NCBI GenBank assembly: GCA_026197075.1
Contig: JAPHQV010000035.1
Coordinates: 1-40,126 of the forward strand
DNA length: 40,126 nucleotides
Origin: Gammaproteobacteria bacterium
Lineage (GTDB): Bacteria > Pseudomonadota > Gammaproteobacteria > DSM-19610
Reading direction: 5' to 3'
The position numbers and the translations under genes are program-made. Numbering within the stretch: the stretch's first letter is position 1; each line of letters begins with the position of its first letter. This document shows positions 25,608-33,537 of this stretch, piece by piece. The notes below the pieces were generated by a model that made no database searches, was not told the DNA's origin, and was given only the letters and a program-made list of their open reading frames with translations.

Positions 25608-26057
25608 TTATGGCTTGATCAGGGTGTAACCCTGGTTGGTCAGATCGATGATGCGCACCACCCCCGCACTGACGTGGGTGGCGTGAGGATTGAGCTCCGG
25701 TTCTTCGTCCAGTAATTTGGTGAAAGCGGAAATGGTATTTTCACAGGCGGAAAACCGAACTCCGCTGTCATTGGCCAGCTGATCGATGCGCTCGACATTG
25801 GAATTGTCCTTCAGGAGCAGACGCAATCCCGGGCCGAAAGCAACGATTTCCACGTCCACAGCATCGGGCCCGTAGTGCTTGATGAGGTTCCCGGCCACAT
25901 TGAGCACCAGGGTCTGCTTGAAGGGGTCCGGATCACTGATCTGCAGGACCACCCGGTGTTGTGCGAAGGGTTTGGTGACGGATTCGGCGGTGAGCGCGGT
26001 GCTGGATAAGAACAGCAGTATGAGCCCATAACAAACGGACAAAAAATATTTAGGCAT
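25608..26057 (-). CDS. Secreted DsrE-like protein
   Basis: A 149-residue exported protein: a signal peptide (about 1-23, ending ALTA) and one DsrE/COG1416-like domain. Conserved family elements are VEIVAFGPGLRLLL, FSACENT with the single mature-region Cys at 105, and GVVRIIDLTNQGYTLIKP at the end. Cytoplasmic DsrE proteins relay sulfane sulfur through a Cys, but whether this one does so is unknown. Its sequence resembles the C-terminal domain of the anti-sigma-like protein encoded divergently at 26780. GGGAG precedes the ATG. It is the first gene of the porin operon. Confidence 0.88.
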   Translation of the reverse strand: MPKYFLSVCYGLILLFLSSTALTAESVTKPFAQHRVVLQISDPDPFKQTLVLNVAGNLIKHYGPDAVDVEIVAFGPGLRLLLKDNSNVERIDQLANDSGVRFSACENTISAFTKLLDEEPELNPHATHVSAGVVRIIDLTNQGYTLIKP

Positions 26058-26090
26058 GTAGACTCCCTGTTAGTGGGGTTATGAGAGTAC

Positions 26091-26110
26091 GGATACAGTG
26101 TCATGTGTCC
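26091..26110. promoter_or_regulatory. Imperfect palindrome upstream of the DsrE-like gene
   Basis: GGATACA and TGTGTCC, six bases apart, pair in six of seven positions. The site lies 34 to 53 bases before the DsrE-like ATG, in the region shared with the divergent sigma factor. It could be an operator; no known regulator is suggested by the sequence. Confidence 0.33.
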
Positions 26111-26115
26111 GCCCC

Positions 26116-26144
26116 TAGAGTCCTGCCACAAAGAAATTATTCCC
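26116..26144 (-). promoter_or_regulatory. Possible ECF-type promoter of the dsrE-like/porin operon
   Basis: On the minus strand GGGAATAA is followed 14 bases later by GACTCTA. A GGGAATAA-like -35 with a GTC/ACTC-like -10 would suit some ECF sigma factors, but the spacing and exact pairs are not established for this group. Confidence 0.3.
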
Positions 26145-26167
26145 GGATATCCATGATTTCGCGAAAA

Positions 26168-26197
26168 TTGAACTTTTTTCTGGAAATCGTGAATAAA
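26168..26197 (+). promoter_or_regulatory. Weak housekeeping-type promoter for the sigma factor gene
   Basis: TTGAAC and AATAAA, separated by 18 bases, each match 4 of 6 consensus bases. It would start RNA just before the sigma gene. It does not share the GGGAATAA element of the opposite strand. Confidence 0.33.
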
Positions 26198-26226
26198 ATC
26201 GTCCACTGGTGCATCTAGTGCTCAGG

Positions 26227-26778
26227 ATGAAAATCATCAGTCGCATCTGCACCAGTCATGCCCTGCGCGGCCGCATCGCGGATTCCCGCGGTCGGCTCTA
26301 CCGGGTTGCGCTCGCCTGGTGCAGCAATGCCATGCTGGCCGATGACCTGGTCCAGGAAACCATGGCCATTGCCATTCAGCGTCAGCATCAGTTACGTGAC
26401 CAGGAACGGCTCTATGCCTGGCTGTACAGCATCCTGAACAATACCTGGCGACAGCATTTGCGGCGCCAGCGCGATTACAGCCAATACGATGAAGATCTGC
26501 AGCACGACGAACGGGACCCGGAATTCAACATGCAAGCCCTGGAGATCGTCACCAAGGTGCGCAAGGCTGTTTCCGCCCTGCCCGAGGACCAGCGCCAGGT
26601 GATCGCCCTGGTGGACCTGGAAGGCTTTTCCTATTGCGAAGTCGCCGGCATCCTTGAGATCCCCATCGGCACGGTCATGAGCCGTCTGCACCGGGCGCGA
26701 AAATCGCTGCAGAATGCCCTGGAAGAACTGAAACCCCGACACGAAATTCGCAAAGGTCATCTTCGCAGAGTGAAATGA
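26227..26778 (+). CDS. ECF-type RNA polymerase sigma factor
   Basis: A 183-residue sigma-70 family factor of the extracytoplasmic-function size. Region 2 spans about 20-85 (RLYRVALAWC, ADDLVQETMAIAIQR, LYAWLYSILNNTWRQHLRR). Region 4 spans about 115-170 (VSALPEDQRQVIALVDLEGFSYCEVAGILEIPIGTVMSRLHRAR). There is no region 1.1 or 3. I use the ATG at 26227; GTG at 26209 or 26218 would add a few residues. Its stop precedes the anti-sigma-like gene by one base, the usual coupling of an ECF factor with its regulator. The divergent DsrE-porin operon is its likely target. Confidence 0.92.
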   Translation: MKIISRICTSHALRGRIADSRGRLYRVALAWCSNAMLADDLVQETMAIAIQRQHQLRDQERLYAWLYSILNNTWRQHLRRQRDYSQYDEDLQHDERDPEFNMQALEIVTKVRKAVSALPEDQRQVIALVDLEGFSYCEVAGILEIPIGTVMSRLHRARKSLQNALEELKPRHEIRKGHLRRVK

Positions 26779-26779
26779 G

Positions 26780-27502
26780 ATGAATGCACGACCAATATTC
26801 AGTGATGATTTGCTGCATGCCTACCTCGATGGCGAACTGGATGCCTTGACAGGACAGCAGATCCAGGACGCCATGAAAGAGGATGCGGCACTGCGCGGCC
26901 GCGTGCATGCTTTATTGAATACCAAGGAAATGATGCAACTGGCCTTCTCCAGCGCAAAACCGCCCAGGGCGAGCAAGCCCCTGCCGGCAACACGCGGCGT
27001 CCGTCCAATGTACGGGTTGGCGGCCTCGCTGCTGGTACTCACCCTGTGTTTTGGCGTGGGCGTACTGGGCTATCGAACCGCCCCCTTGCTGGAACAGGTG
27101 CTCGCCAGTCAGACAGCACCAAATCCCTCGACACGGCTGGTTCTGCACGTCGGTGAATCCGACCCCGAGCGTTTCGCGGCCACCCTGGCCTACGCAGAGC
27201 GGTATCTCAGCGAACAGGCTGGATCCGGTGCCATGATCGAAGTGGTGGCCAATGCCGGGGGACTGGATCTGCTGCTCCAGGGAGGCTCTCCTCATGAAGC
27301 GCGGATCCTGGAGATGATGGATCGCCATGAAAACCTGCACTTCGTGGCCTGCATGAACACCCTGCGCAAGCTGCAGCGCCAAGGCGCCACCCCGGTGCTG
27401 ATCCGGGATGTCCAAACCGACCGCACCGCCGTGGACTACATCGTAGAACGAATCTTGCAGGGCTGGACCTACGTCAAGGTCGATCAGCTACCCGAGGTCT
27501 GA
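26780..27502 (+). CDS. Transmembrane anti-sigma-like protein with periplasmic DsrE-like domain
   Basis: A 240-residue fusion. Residues 1-50 resemble an anti-sigma N terminus (DDLLHAYLDGELDALTGQQ) but without the zinc-binding HxxxCxxC motif. One transmembrane helix spans about 78-98. Residues 117-235 form a DsrE/COG1416-like domain (LVLHVGESDPERF, IEVVANAGGLDLLLQ, FVACMNTLRKL, ILQGWTYVKV), predicted in the periplasm. Its Cys191 aligns with Cys105 of the secreted DsrE-like protein. This layout suggests a signal-sensing anti-sigma factor. It follows the sigma gene by one base and its last 15 bases overlap the end of the convergent mtnC gene. Confidence 0.87.
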   Translation: MNARPIFSDDLLHAYLDGELDALTGQQIQDAMKEDAALRGRVHALLNTKEMMQLAFSSAKPPRASKPLPATRGVRPMYGLAASLLVLTLCFGVGVLGYRTAPLLEQVLASQTAPNPSTRLVLHVGESDPERFAATLAYAERYLSEQAGSGAMIEVVANAGGLDLLLQGGSPHEARILEMMDRHENLHFVACMNTLRKLQRQGATPVLIRDVQTDRTAVDYIVERILQGWTYVKVDQLPEV

Positions 27503-28180
27503 AAAATCCCGCGCCTGGGGGTGAGCAGGCGCCTTTTCCAACTCGCCGTCGCGTACCAGCTGGCAGGTCTGCATGCCGGCTCCCCGTGCCGCGTCCAGTT
27601 CCGCCACGATATCCGACAGGAAAAGGACCTGTTCGGCCGGCAGGCCGAGCACCGACAGGATGTGGCGATAGGAATCCACGGCCTGCTTGGGGCCGGTCGT
27701 GGTATCGAAGTAGCCACTGAACAAGGGGGTCAGGTCCCCCGCGGCGGTGTGACCGAACAGCAGCTTCTGGGCATGGATGGAGCCGGAGGAATACACGTAC
27801 AGCCCGATACCCTGTTCGTGCCAGCGACGCAATGCCGCCTCCGCATCGGGATAGAGATGGCCGTGCAGTTCACCATCCCGGTAGCCCTGCTCCCAGATCA
27901 GGCCTTGCAGCTGCTTGAGGGGCGTGAGCTTGCGATCCTCATCGATCCAGCGTTCCAGCTGCCCGATGACCGCCTCCAGATCGATGTCCTGCGCCGGAAC
28001 AGAGCGTTCTCCCGCCATCAGCGCCCGCACCTGGTCCAGGGCACGGGCCACCTCGGGATCATCGGAGCGCTTCCGCACGAAGTCCGCGATGCGTGCACGG
28101 GCATAGGGGAACAGCTCGTCCTTCACGAAGGACAGGGCTGTGGTGGTGCCTTCGATATCGGTGACGATGGCACGGATCAC
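27488..28180 (-). CDS. mtnC: Acireductone synthase (enolase-phosphatase MtnC)
   Basis: A 230-residue HAD-family enzyme of methionine salvage. It enolises and dephosphorylates 2,3-diketo-5-methylthiopentyl-1-phosphate to acireductone. The nucleophile motif reads VTDIEGTTT at about 6-14 (DxE, as in MtnC). Motif II is VYSSGSIHAQKLLFGH and the C-terminal acidic motif is FLSDIVAELDAA. The GTG start at 28180 overlaps the mtnD stop (GTGA). The gene is last in mtnBDC. No mtnA, mtnP or mtnK lies in the window, so the first steps are encoded elsewhere. Confidence 0.96.
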   Translation of the reverse strand: MIRAIVTDIEGTTTALSFVKDELFPYARARIADFVRKRSDDPEVARALDQVRALMAGERSVPAQDIDLEAVIGQLERWIDEDRKLTPLKQLQGLIWEQGYRDGELHGHLYPDAEAALRRWHEQGIGLYVYSSGSIHAQKLLFGHTAAGDLTPLFSGYFDTTTGPKQAVDSYRHILSVLGLPAEQVLFLSDIVAELDAARGAGMQTCQLVRDGELEKAPAHPQARDFSDLG

Positions 28181-28737
28181 ACGTTGTTACCGCAATACTC
28201 GTCCATGGAAGGGAAACGACTGGCGATGTCGCTGCCGGTGAAATCCGCTACCCAGCCTTCGGGCGTGGTGAACAGGCGGATACACTTGAAGGAGGGCGCC
28301 GCTCCCATGTCGAACCAGTGAGTGGTATTGGCCGGCACGCTGATCAGGTCACCCTCCCCGCACAGTACCAGGTAGACCTTGGAATCCACGTGCAGGTAGA
28401 AGAGCCCGCTGCCGGCCACGAAGAAGCGCACCTCGAAATCCCCGTGGGTGTGTTCGGAAAGGAACTTGTTGCGGAAGGTCTCCCGCTCCGGATGATCGGG
28501 ATTGAGGCTCACCACGTCGACGGACTGGAAGCCATACTCCTCCATCAATCGTTGCACCGGTTCCCGGTAGGCCGCCAGTACCGTCTCCTGGTCGGCATCG
28601 GGCGCCAGTTCCACGTCCGCTTCCCAGCGTTCGAAGCGCACACCGATGGCGGCCAGTTCACGGGCAATGTCCGCGCCATCGCGAAACCGCTCCTGCACGG
28701 CGCCATCCCGATCATCATGAATCGTCAGTCTGCTCAT
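28177..28737 (-). CDS. mtnD: Acireductone dioxygenase (MtnD)
   Basis: A 186-residue cupin of the acireductone dioxygenase family. The metal-binding motif is EHTHGDFEVRFFVAG (His, His, Glu) and the fourth ligand lies in TTHWFDMG. With Fe it forms the methionine keto-acid precursor; with Ni it forms an off-pathway product plus CO. The sequence cannot tell which metal is used. The start overlaps mtnB by four bases (ATGA) and the stop overlaps mtnC, so the three genes are tightly coupled. Confidence 0.96.
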   Translation of the reverse strand: MSRLTIHDDRDGAVQERFRDGADIARELAAIGVRFERWEADVELAPDADQETVLAAYREPVQRLMEEYGFQSVDVVSLNPDHPERETFRNKFLSEHTHGDFEVRFFVAGSGLFYLHVDSKVYLVLCGEGDLISVPANTTHWFDMGAAPSFKCIRLFTTPEGWVADFTGSDIASRFPSMDEYCGNNV

Positions 28738-29354
28738 GGGGCACTCACCCTTTTCATCGCCAGTTCACATTCAAACAAAAATTCGAAGGCCTCCAGATGC
28801 CGCGCCGCATTCTCGACACTGTTACCCCAGCTGTACAGCCCATGGCCGGCGATCAGGTAACCCGGCGGGACCGGGTCCGTATCCAGCCAACGCGCCACCC
28901 GGGCCGCCAGGCGCACCATGTCCTGGTCGTTGGCGAACACCGGTAGAAGCAGTTCGATTTCATGGGTATCGATACCCTGGAAGGCCTTGAGCAGTTCCAG
29001 GTCATGGAGAGGCAGCGCCTCGCCCACCATCCGTGACAGTACCGTGGCGTTCACCGAGTGGGTATGCAGGACCGCGCCCAGCTCGGGAAAATGCCGGTAG
29101 AGCTGGGTATGCAGCAGGGTCTCGGCCGAGGGGCGCTGGGGATCCAGCGCCCGGCCCTCCAGGTCCACACGCATGATGTCGGCAACGGACAAATGGCCCT
29201 TGTGGCGGCCGGATACGGTAATGGCCAGGGAATCGGCATCGATGCGGCAGGACAGGTTACCGCTGGTGGCCGGCAACCAGCCACGCCCATAGGCCTCACG
29301 CCCGATCTCCACCAGGGCAGCGGCGGCTTGCGGAAAGGGAAGGCCTGGGGACAT
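28734..29354 (-). CDS. mtnB: Methylthioribulose-1-phosphate dehydratase (MtnB)
   Basis: A 206-residue class II aldolase-like zinc enzyme. Zinc ligands are in VLHTHSVNATVLSR (two His) and in the GHGLYSWGN segment. MtnB dehydrates 5-methylthioribulose-1-phosphate, the step before MtnC. I prefer the ATG at 29354, with AGGTGG 9 bases upstream; a GTG at 29366 would add four residues. It heads the mtnBDC operon and is divergent from the AMP phosphorylase gene. Confidence 0.95.
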   Translation of the reverse strand: MSPGLPFPQAAAALVEIGREAYGRGWLPATSGNLSCRIDADSLAITVSGRHKGHLSVADIMRVDLEGRALDPQRPSAETLLHTQLYRHFPELGAVLHTHSVNATVLSRMVGEALPLHDLELLKAFQGIDTHEIELLLPVFANDQDMVRLAARVARWLDTDPVPPGYLIAGHGLYSWGNSVENAARHLEAFEFLFECELAMKRVSAP

Positions 29355-29456
29355 GGCAAGCACCACCTGTGCCGGGATTCGTAGAGGCCGTGATTGTACG
29401 TGCCACCCCAGCCCCGCTCAACCACGGCGGGGTGCCATCCACGGGATCGGTAAGGG

Positions 29457-29462
29457 TACAAT
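29457..29462 (+). promoter_or_regulatory. Candidate -10 for the AMP phosphorylase operon
   Basis: TACAAT (5 of 6) lies 30 bases before the ATG at 29493 and is followed by GGCCGG, like the element at 18118. No convincing -35 is seen. Confidence 0.38.
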
Positions 29463-29492
29463 GGCCGGCATCGACCACAAGACGGACATGGC

Positions 29493-31058
29493 ATGGAACG
29501 AGCGGCACCTCCCCGGCCCGACACCGGCAAGCGCGAACTGGATCTGCGTCGGGTGGCCATCGACACCTACCGTGAAAACGTCGCCTACCTGCACCGGGAT
29601 TGCGTCCTGTATCGCGCCGAGGGTTTCCAGGCCCTGTCCAAGGTGGAAATCAGCAATGACGGTCAACGGATCCTGGCCGTGCTCAATGTGGTGGACGATG
29701 GTCATATCGTGAATGCCCGCCAACTCGGCCTGTCCGAACAGGCCTTCGACCAGCTCGGCCTGGCCGAGGGCACCCAGGTACGGATCGACCACGCCGAGCC
29801 ACCCGCCTCCATGGAGGCCGTGCGCCGCAAGATGCGCGGCGAGCGGCTGGATCTGGGAGACCTGCGCGGCATCGCGCGCGATATCCGTGAAAACCGCTAT
29901 TCCAAGATGGAGCTGGCCGCCTTCCTGGTGGCCTCCTCGGAAGGTGGCCTGGACCGTGACGAGGTGCTGTACCTGACCCAGGCCATGGTGGAAACCGGCA
30001 AGCGCATGAACTGGAAGGAAGCGCTGGTGGCCGACAAGCATTGCATCGGCGGCGTGCCCGGTAACCGCACCTCCATGCTCATCGTGCCCATCGTCGCCGC
30101 CCACGGCATGCTCATCCCCAAGACCTCCAGTCGCGCCATCACCTCGCCCGCCGGCACCGCCGACACCATGGAGGTCCTGGCCAACGTGGACCTCACCCCC
30201 GCCCAGCTGCACGACATCGTGCGCCACCAACGCGGCTGCCTGGCCTGGGGCGGCACTGCCAACCTGGCGCCGGTGGACGACGTCCTGATCGCCGTGGAGC
30301 GGCCCCTGGGCCTCGATTCCGCCGGCCAGATGGTGGCCTCCATCCTGTCCAAGAAGATCGCCGCCGGCTCCACCCACCTGCTGGTGGACATCCCCATCGG
30401 CCCCACCGCCAAGATGCGCCACATGCGCGAGGCCCTGGCCCTGCGCAAGCTGTTCGAGTTCGTCGGCGACCGCCTGGGGCTGCACCTGGAGGTGATGCTC
30501 ACCGACGGCCGCCAGCCCGTCGGCCGCGGCATCGGCCCGGTGCTGGAGGCGCGCGATGTGATGCAGGTACTGGAGAACGACCCCGACGCGCCCCACGACC
30601 TGCGCCAGAAGAGCCTGCAACTGGCGGGCCGCATCCTGGAGTTCGATCCCGACGTGCGCGGCGGCAACGGTTATGCCATCGCCCGCGACATCCTGGAATC
30701 AGGCCGCGCCCTGGAGAAGATGCGCCAGATCATCATGGTACAGGGCGCACAGCTCATGGCACTGGAACCCTCGCCGCTCACCCTGGAGATCCCGGCCCAG
30801 GCGGACGGTGTGGTCACCCGCATCGACAATTTCCAGCTTGCCCGCATCGCACGCCTGGCGGGCGCCCCCATGGACAAGGGTGCCGGGGTGGACTTGCTGA
30901 AGAAACTCGGCGATCCGGTGCAGGCGGGCGAGCCACTGTATCGCCTGCACGCCCGTTTCCCCGCCGATTTCCAGTTCGCCCGTCGCCTTGCCGAACAACA
31001 GAGCGGCTACCAGGTGGGCGACGCCCAGGACATCCCGCCCGGCTTCGTGCTGTCCTGA
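29493..31058 (+). CDS. Archaeal-type AMP phosphorylase (thymidine phosphorylase family)
   Basis: A 521-residue member of the thymidine/AMP phosphorylase superfamily, with the extra N-terminal domain of about 90 residues that marks the archaeal AMP phosphorylase group. The phosphate and nucleoside sites are visible: [34 protein letters not shown] and [16 protein letters not shown]. In archaea the enzyme splits AMP with phosphate to give adenine and ribose-1,5-bisphosphate, which feeds Rubisco. Canonical bacterial DeoA is shorter (about 440). The start is the ATG at 29493. The TGA overlaps the ATG of the PRPP synthetase gene. Confidence 0.9.
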   Translation: MERAAPPRPDTGKRELDLRRVAIDTYRENVAYLHRDCVLYRAEGFQALSKVEISNDGQRILAVLNVVDDGHIVNARQLGLSEQAFDQLGLAEGTQVRIDHAEPPASMEAVRRKMRGERLDLGDLRGIARDIRENRYSKMELAAFLVASSEGGLDRDEVLYLTQAMVETGKRMNWKEALVADKHCIGGVPGNRTSMLIVPIVAAHGMLIPKTSSRAITSPAGTADTMEVLANVDLTPAQLHDIVRHQRGCLAWGGTANLAPVDDVLIAVERPLGLDSAGQMVASILSKKIAAGSTHLLVDIPIGPTAKMRHMREALALRKLFEFVGDRLGLHLEVMLTDGRQPVGRGIGPVLEARDVMQVLENDPDAPHDLRQKSLQLAGRILEFDPDVRGGNGYAIARDILESGRALEKMRQIIMVQGAQLMALEPSPLTLEIPAQADGVVTRIDNFQLARIARLAGAPMDKGAGVDLLKKLGDPVQAGEPLYRLHARFPADFQFARRLAEQQSGYQVGDAQDIPPGFVLS

Positions 31059-31954
31059 TGCTGATCCTTGCCTTCCCCGACGCCCTGCCGCAGGCGCAGG
31101 ACCTGGCCCGGGCCCTGCAACTGCCCTGTGTGGCCATCGAGGTGCATGCCTTTCCCGACCAGGAGAGCCTGCTGCGCCTGCCCGAGGCAATCCCGGAACG
31201 CGTCATCCTGTTCCGCGGCCTCGATCGCCCCAACCAAAAACTGATCGAGCTGTTGCTGGCAGCGGAAACGGCCCGGCATCTGGGTGCGCGTGAGATCATC
31301 CTGATCGCGCCCTATCTCTGCTATATGCGCCAGGACAAGGAATTCATGCCCGGACAAGCGGTCAGCCAGGCCATTATCGGCCGCTTTCTCGCCAAGCTCT
31401 GCGATACGCTGATCACCGTGGATCCCCACCTGCACCGGGTCACCGATCTGCGCACGGCCGTACCGACACAACGGGCCATCAGCCTCGGTGCCGCGCCACT
31501 GATCGGTCGCTTCATCGCCGGGCAGTGCGATCGGCCGCTGCTGGTGGGCCCGGACGCGGAGTCGGAGCAATGGGTGCGGCAGGCCGCCGACGCCATCGGC
31601 GCCGACCACGTCGTGGCCAGCAAGGTACGCGAAGGTGACACCCGGGTGCACATCGAACTGCCGGACTTCGATTACCAGGGACGCAACGTGGTGTTGGTGG
31701 ATGATATGGTCAGCACCGGTCATACCCTGATGAGTGCCGCCAGCTTGCTGCATGAGCGGGGCGCGGCACGGGTGGATGCCGCCTGCACCCACGCCCTGTT
31801 CGGAACGGCTACACAGCGCGCCCTGGAACAGGCCGGTATCGCGCGTATCTGGAGTACCGACAGTATCCCCCACCCCAGCAACCGCATCGCCCTGGCGGAG
31901 ATCCTCGCCCAGACGGTGCGCTCCTGTGAAGCAGGCATGGATAGCGCCTGCTGA
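31058..31954 (+). CDS. Ribose-phosphate pyrophosphokinase-like protein
   Basis: A 298-residue PRPP synthetase of two phosphoribosyltransferase folds. The ribose-phosphate and ATP sites are recognisable (APYLCYMRQDKEF, VTVDPHLHR-like ITVDPHLHRVTDL). The PRPP loop is VLVDDMVSTGHT, differing from the usual DMIDTGGT. It joins ribose-5-phosphate and ATP into PRPP and AMP. It is divergent from housekeeping Prs and is translationally coupled to AMP phosphorylase, so a dedicated role with it is likely. The ATG overlaps the previous stop (TGATG). Confidence 0.9.
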   Translation: MLILAFPDALPQAQDLARALQLPCVAIEVHAFPDQESLLRLPEAIPERVILFRGLDRPNQKLIELLLAAETARHLGAREIILIAPYLCYMRQDKEFMPGQAVSQAIIGRFLAKLCDTLITVDPHLHRVTDLRTAVPTQRAISLGAAPLIGRFIAGQCDRPLLVGPDAESEQWVRQAADAIGADHVVASKVREGDTRVHIELPDFDYQGRNVVLVDDMVSTGHTLMSAASLLHERGAARVDAACTHALFGTATQRALEQAGIARIWSTDSIPHPSNRIALAEILAQTVRSCEAGMDSAC

Positions 31955-32014
31955 GCAGTGCTCCTGGCGTGCGCCATGGTCCGCCCGGAAAGCGGATGCT
32001 TGCGACGGGCTTGA

Positions 32015-32425
32015 CTAGTCAGCCTTGAAACCGCAGGCCTTGTGGCTCACATCACAAAAGGGTTTGCGCTCCGACTGGCCGCAGCGGCACAGGGCGGCTT
32101 TGTTGCGGGTGGTTGCCCCGCCTTCGCTGCCCAGGATGCGCATCGGTCCCTTGAAAACCAGCATCGCATTGTTGCGCACCGTGACCTGCAAGGATCCCTG
32201 CCCTTCCAGTAGCTCCGGCTTTTCGTCATGGAGGATACCGGATGCCTCGAAGCCCACCTTCTTGTGGCTGCCATCACAAAAGGGCTTGAGGTCGGACAGT
32301 CCGCAACGACACAGGGCCACGTCGTCGGAATGCTCCAGCAGGTTACCGGCGGCATCCCGAACCTCGACATCCCCGCGGCACAACAGGGGACCGTTCTTGC
32401 GTACCTCGATTTCATTCACACTCAT
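32015..32425 (-). CDS. Tandem CDGSH iron-sulfur protein
   Basis: A 136-residue protein with two CDGSH-type [2Fe-2S] motifs. The first has CRCGLSDLKPFCDGSH (Cys39, 41, 50 and His54) and the second CRCGQSERKPFCDVSH (Cys113, 115, 124 and His128), with Gly of CDGSH changed to Val in the second. A short strand-rich segment between them resembles the MitoNEET-like Pfam CDGSH neighbours. The three-Cys one-His clusters are redox-active and pH-labile; the bacterial function is unknown. The ATG at 32425 is the only reasonable start. Confidence 0.92.
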   Translation of the reverse strand: MSVNEIEVRKNGPLLCRGDVEVRDAAGNLLEHSDDVALCRCGLSDLKPFCDGSHKKVGFEASGILHDEKPELLEGQGSLQVTVRNNAMLVFKGPMRILGSEGGATTRNKAALCRCGQSERKPFCDVSHKACGFKAD

Positions 32426-32474
32426 ATTGTCACCATAGAATCATCGGGAGACGACCCGGACCATGGATGGTGGA

Positions 32475-33128
32475 TCAGCCCACCGGACTGTCCTGCAGCA
32501 TCTGCAGCAGCCCGCTTTGGCCGATGCCGTCGATGATGAACTGTACCGCCAGCGCCGCCAGCACCACCCCGAACACCCGGCTGATGACATGCAGGCCGGT
32601 CACGCCGATGTATCTCTGCAGATGATTGGCCCCCAGCAAGGCCAGCAAAGTGATGATCATCACCAGCCCCAGGGACAACAGCACCATCATCTGCAAGCGG
32701 GGCTGGCCCTCGGCATTGGCCATCAACAACAGGATAGCGCCCATGGCCCCCGGCCCGGCGATCAACGGCGTGGCCAGCGGAAACACGGACAAGTCCTCCT
32801 TCCCGGCCGCTTCGCGGATCTCGGCATCGGTGGTGGACACTCCGCCGGAAGAGCGGGCAAAGACCATGTCGATGGCGATCAGCAACAGCAGGATGCCACC
32901 GGCGGTACGCAGCGCCGCGAGGGAGATACCCAGGTGATCGAGCACGGTGCGTCCGAACAAGGCAAAGAACAGCAGGATGCCCGCCGCCACCAGGGTGCCG
33001 CGCAAGGCCATGGCACGGCGCCGGGAAGGAGGGCTGTCAGAGCTGAGTGCCGCATACATCACCGCCACGTCGATGGGACCAACCGTCGCGAACAGAGTGG
33101 TAAAGGCCACGATGGCGGTCTCGAACAT
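32475..33128 (-). CDS. MarC family integral membrane protein
   Basis: A 217-residue inner-membrane protein with six predicted helices and the MarC/UPF0056 pattern. Typical segments are FATVGPIDVAVMYAAL, LRTAGGILLLLIAIDMVF, FPLATPLIAGPGAM and the GANHLQRYIGVTG motif before the last helix. Once thought linked to multiple antibiotic resistance in E. coli, that role has been withdrawn, and the function is unknown. The ATG overlaps the yajD stop by one base. Confidence 0.93.
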   Translation of the reverse strand: MFETAIVAFTTLFATVGPIDVAVMYAALSSDSPPSRRRAMALRGTLVAAGILLFFALFGRTVLDHLGISLAALRTAGGILLLLIAIDMVFARSSGGVSTTDAEIREAAGKEDLSVFPLATPLIAGPGAMGAILLLMANAEGQPRLQMMVLLSLGLVMIITLLALLGANHLQRYIGVTGLHVISRVFGVVLAALAVQFIIDGIGQSGLLQMLQDSPVG

Positions 33129-33514
33129 CAGGTTGAACCATCCCCCTTGAGCAGGTCCTTCAGCGCGGCAAAGGGATTGTGGGTGGCAGCGGCGGGCTTC
33201 GCGTTTTCCGTGTAGCCTGCGCCACGTACCTGATCCACATGGCGCATATGCTCATTGTCATGGCAGTACAGGCACAGCAGTTCCCAGTTGCTGCCGTCTT
33301 CCGGGTTGTTGTCGTGGTTATGGTCACGGTGATGCACCGTGAGCTCGCGCAGGTTCTCGCGGGTGAACTCGCGACCGCAACGTCCACACACCCAGGGATA
33401 GAGCTTCAGGGCACGTTCACGATAGTCGCGTTCCCGCTGATCGCGGTTACGGTGGGCCTCGGCGACGATGCGGTCGAGGCGGCTGTCGGAGGAGGAATCC
33501 TTGTTGGTTGCCAT
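33128..33514 (-). CDS. yajD: YajD family HNH nuclease
   Basis: A 128-residue HNH-type protein. The zinc-binding Cys pairs are in VCGRCGREF and LLCLYCHDNEH, and the catalytic HNH core is LTVHHRDHNHDNNPEDGSNWELL. The N-terminal helix is charged. YajD is a widespread stand-alone HNH nuclease of unknown cellular role. It is coupled to marC and divergent from the antiporter gene. Between them lies a long imperfect inverted repeat. Confidence 0.94.
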   Translation of the reverse strand: MATNKDSSSDSRLDRIVAEAHRNRDQRERDYRERALKLYPWVCGRCGREFTRENLRELTVHHRDHNHDNNPEDGSNWELLCLYCHDNEHMRHVDQVRGAGYTENAKPAAATHNPFAALKDLLKGDGST

Positions 33515-33537
33515 GCAACACCTGTGTACTGATTACC

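Noticed and set aside
29418-30620. A 400-residue open frame on the minus strand
   Set aside because: It is the antisense of the AMP phosphorylase gene. The composition is Gly/His/Gln-rich and there is no recognisable domain or ribosome site.
31955-32014. Terminator between PRPP synthetase and CDGSH genes
   Set aside because: A 5-base stem (TCCGC/GCGGA) occurs, but it is short and without a T run.
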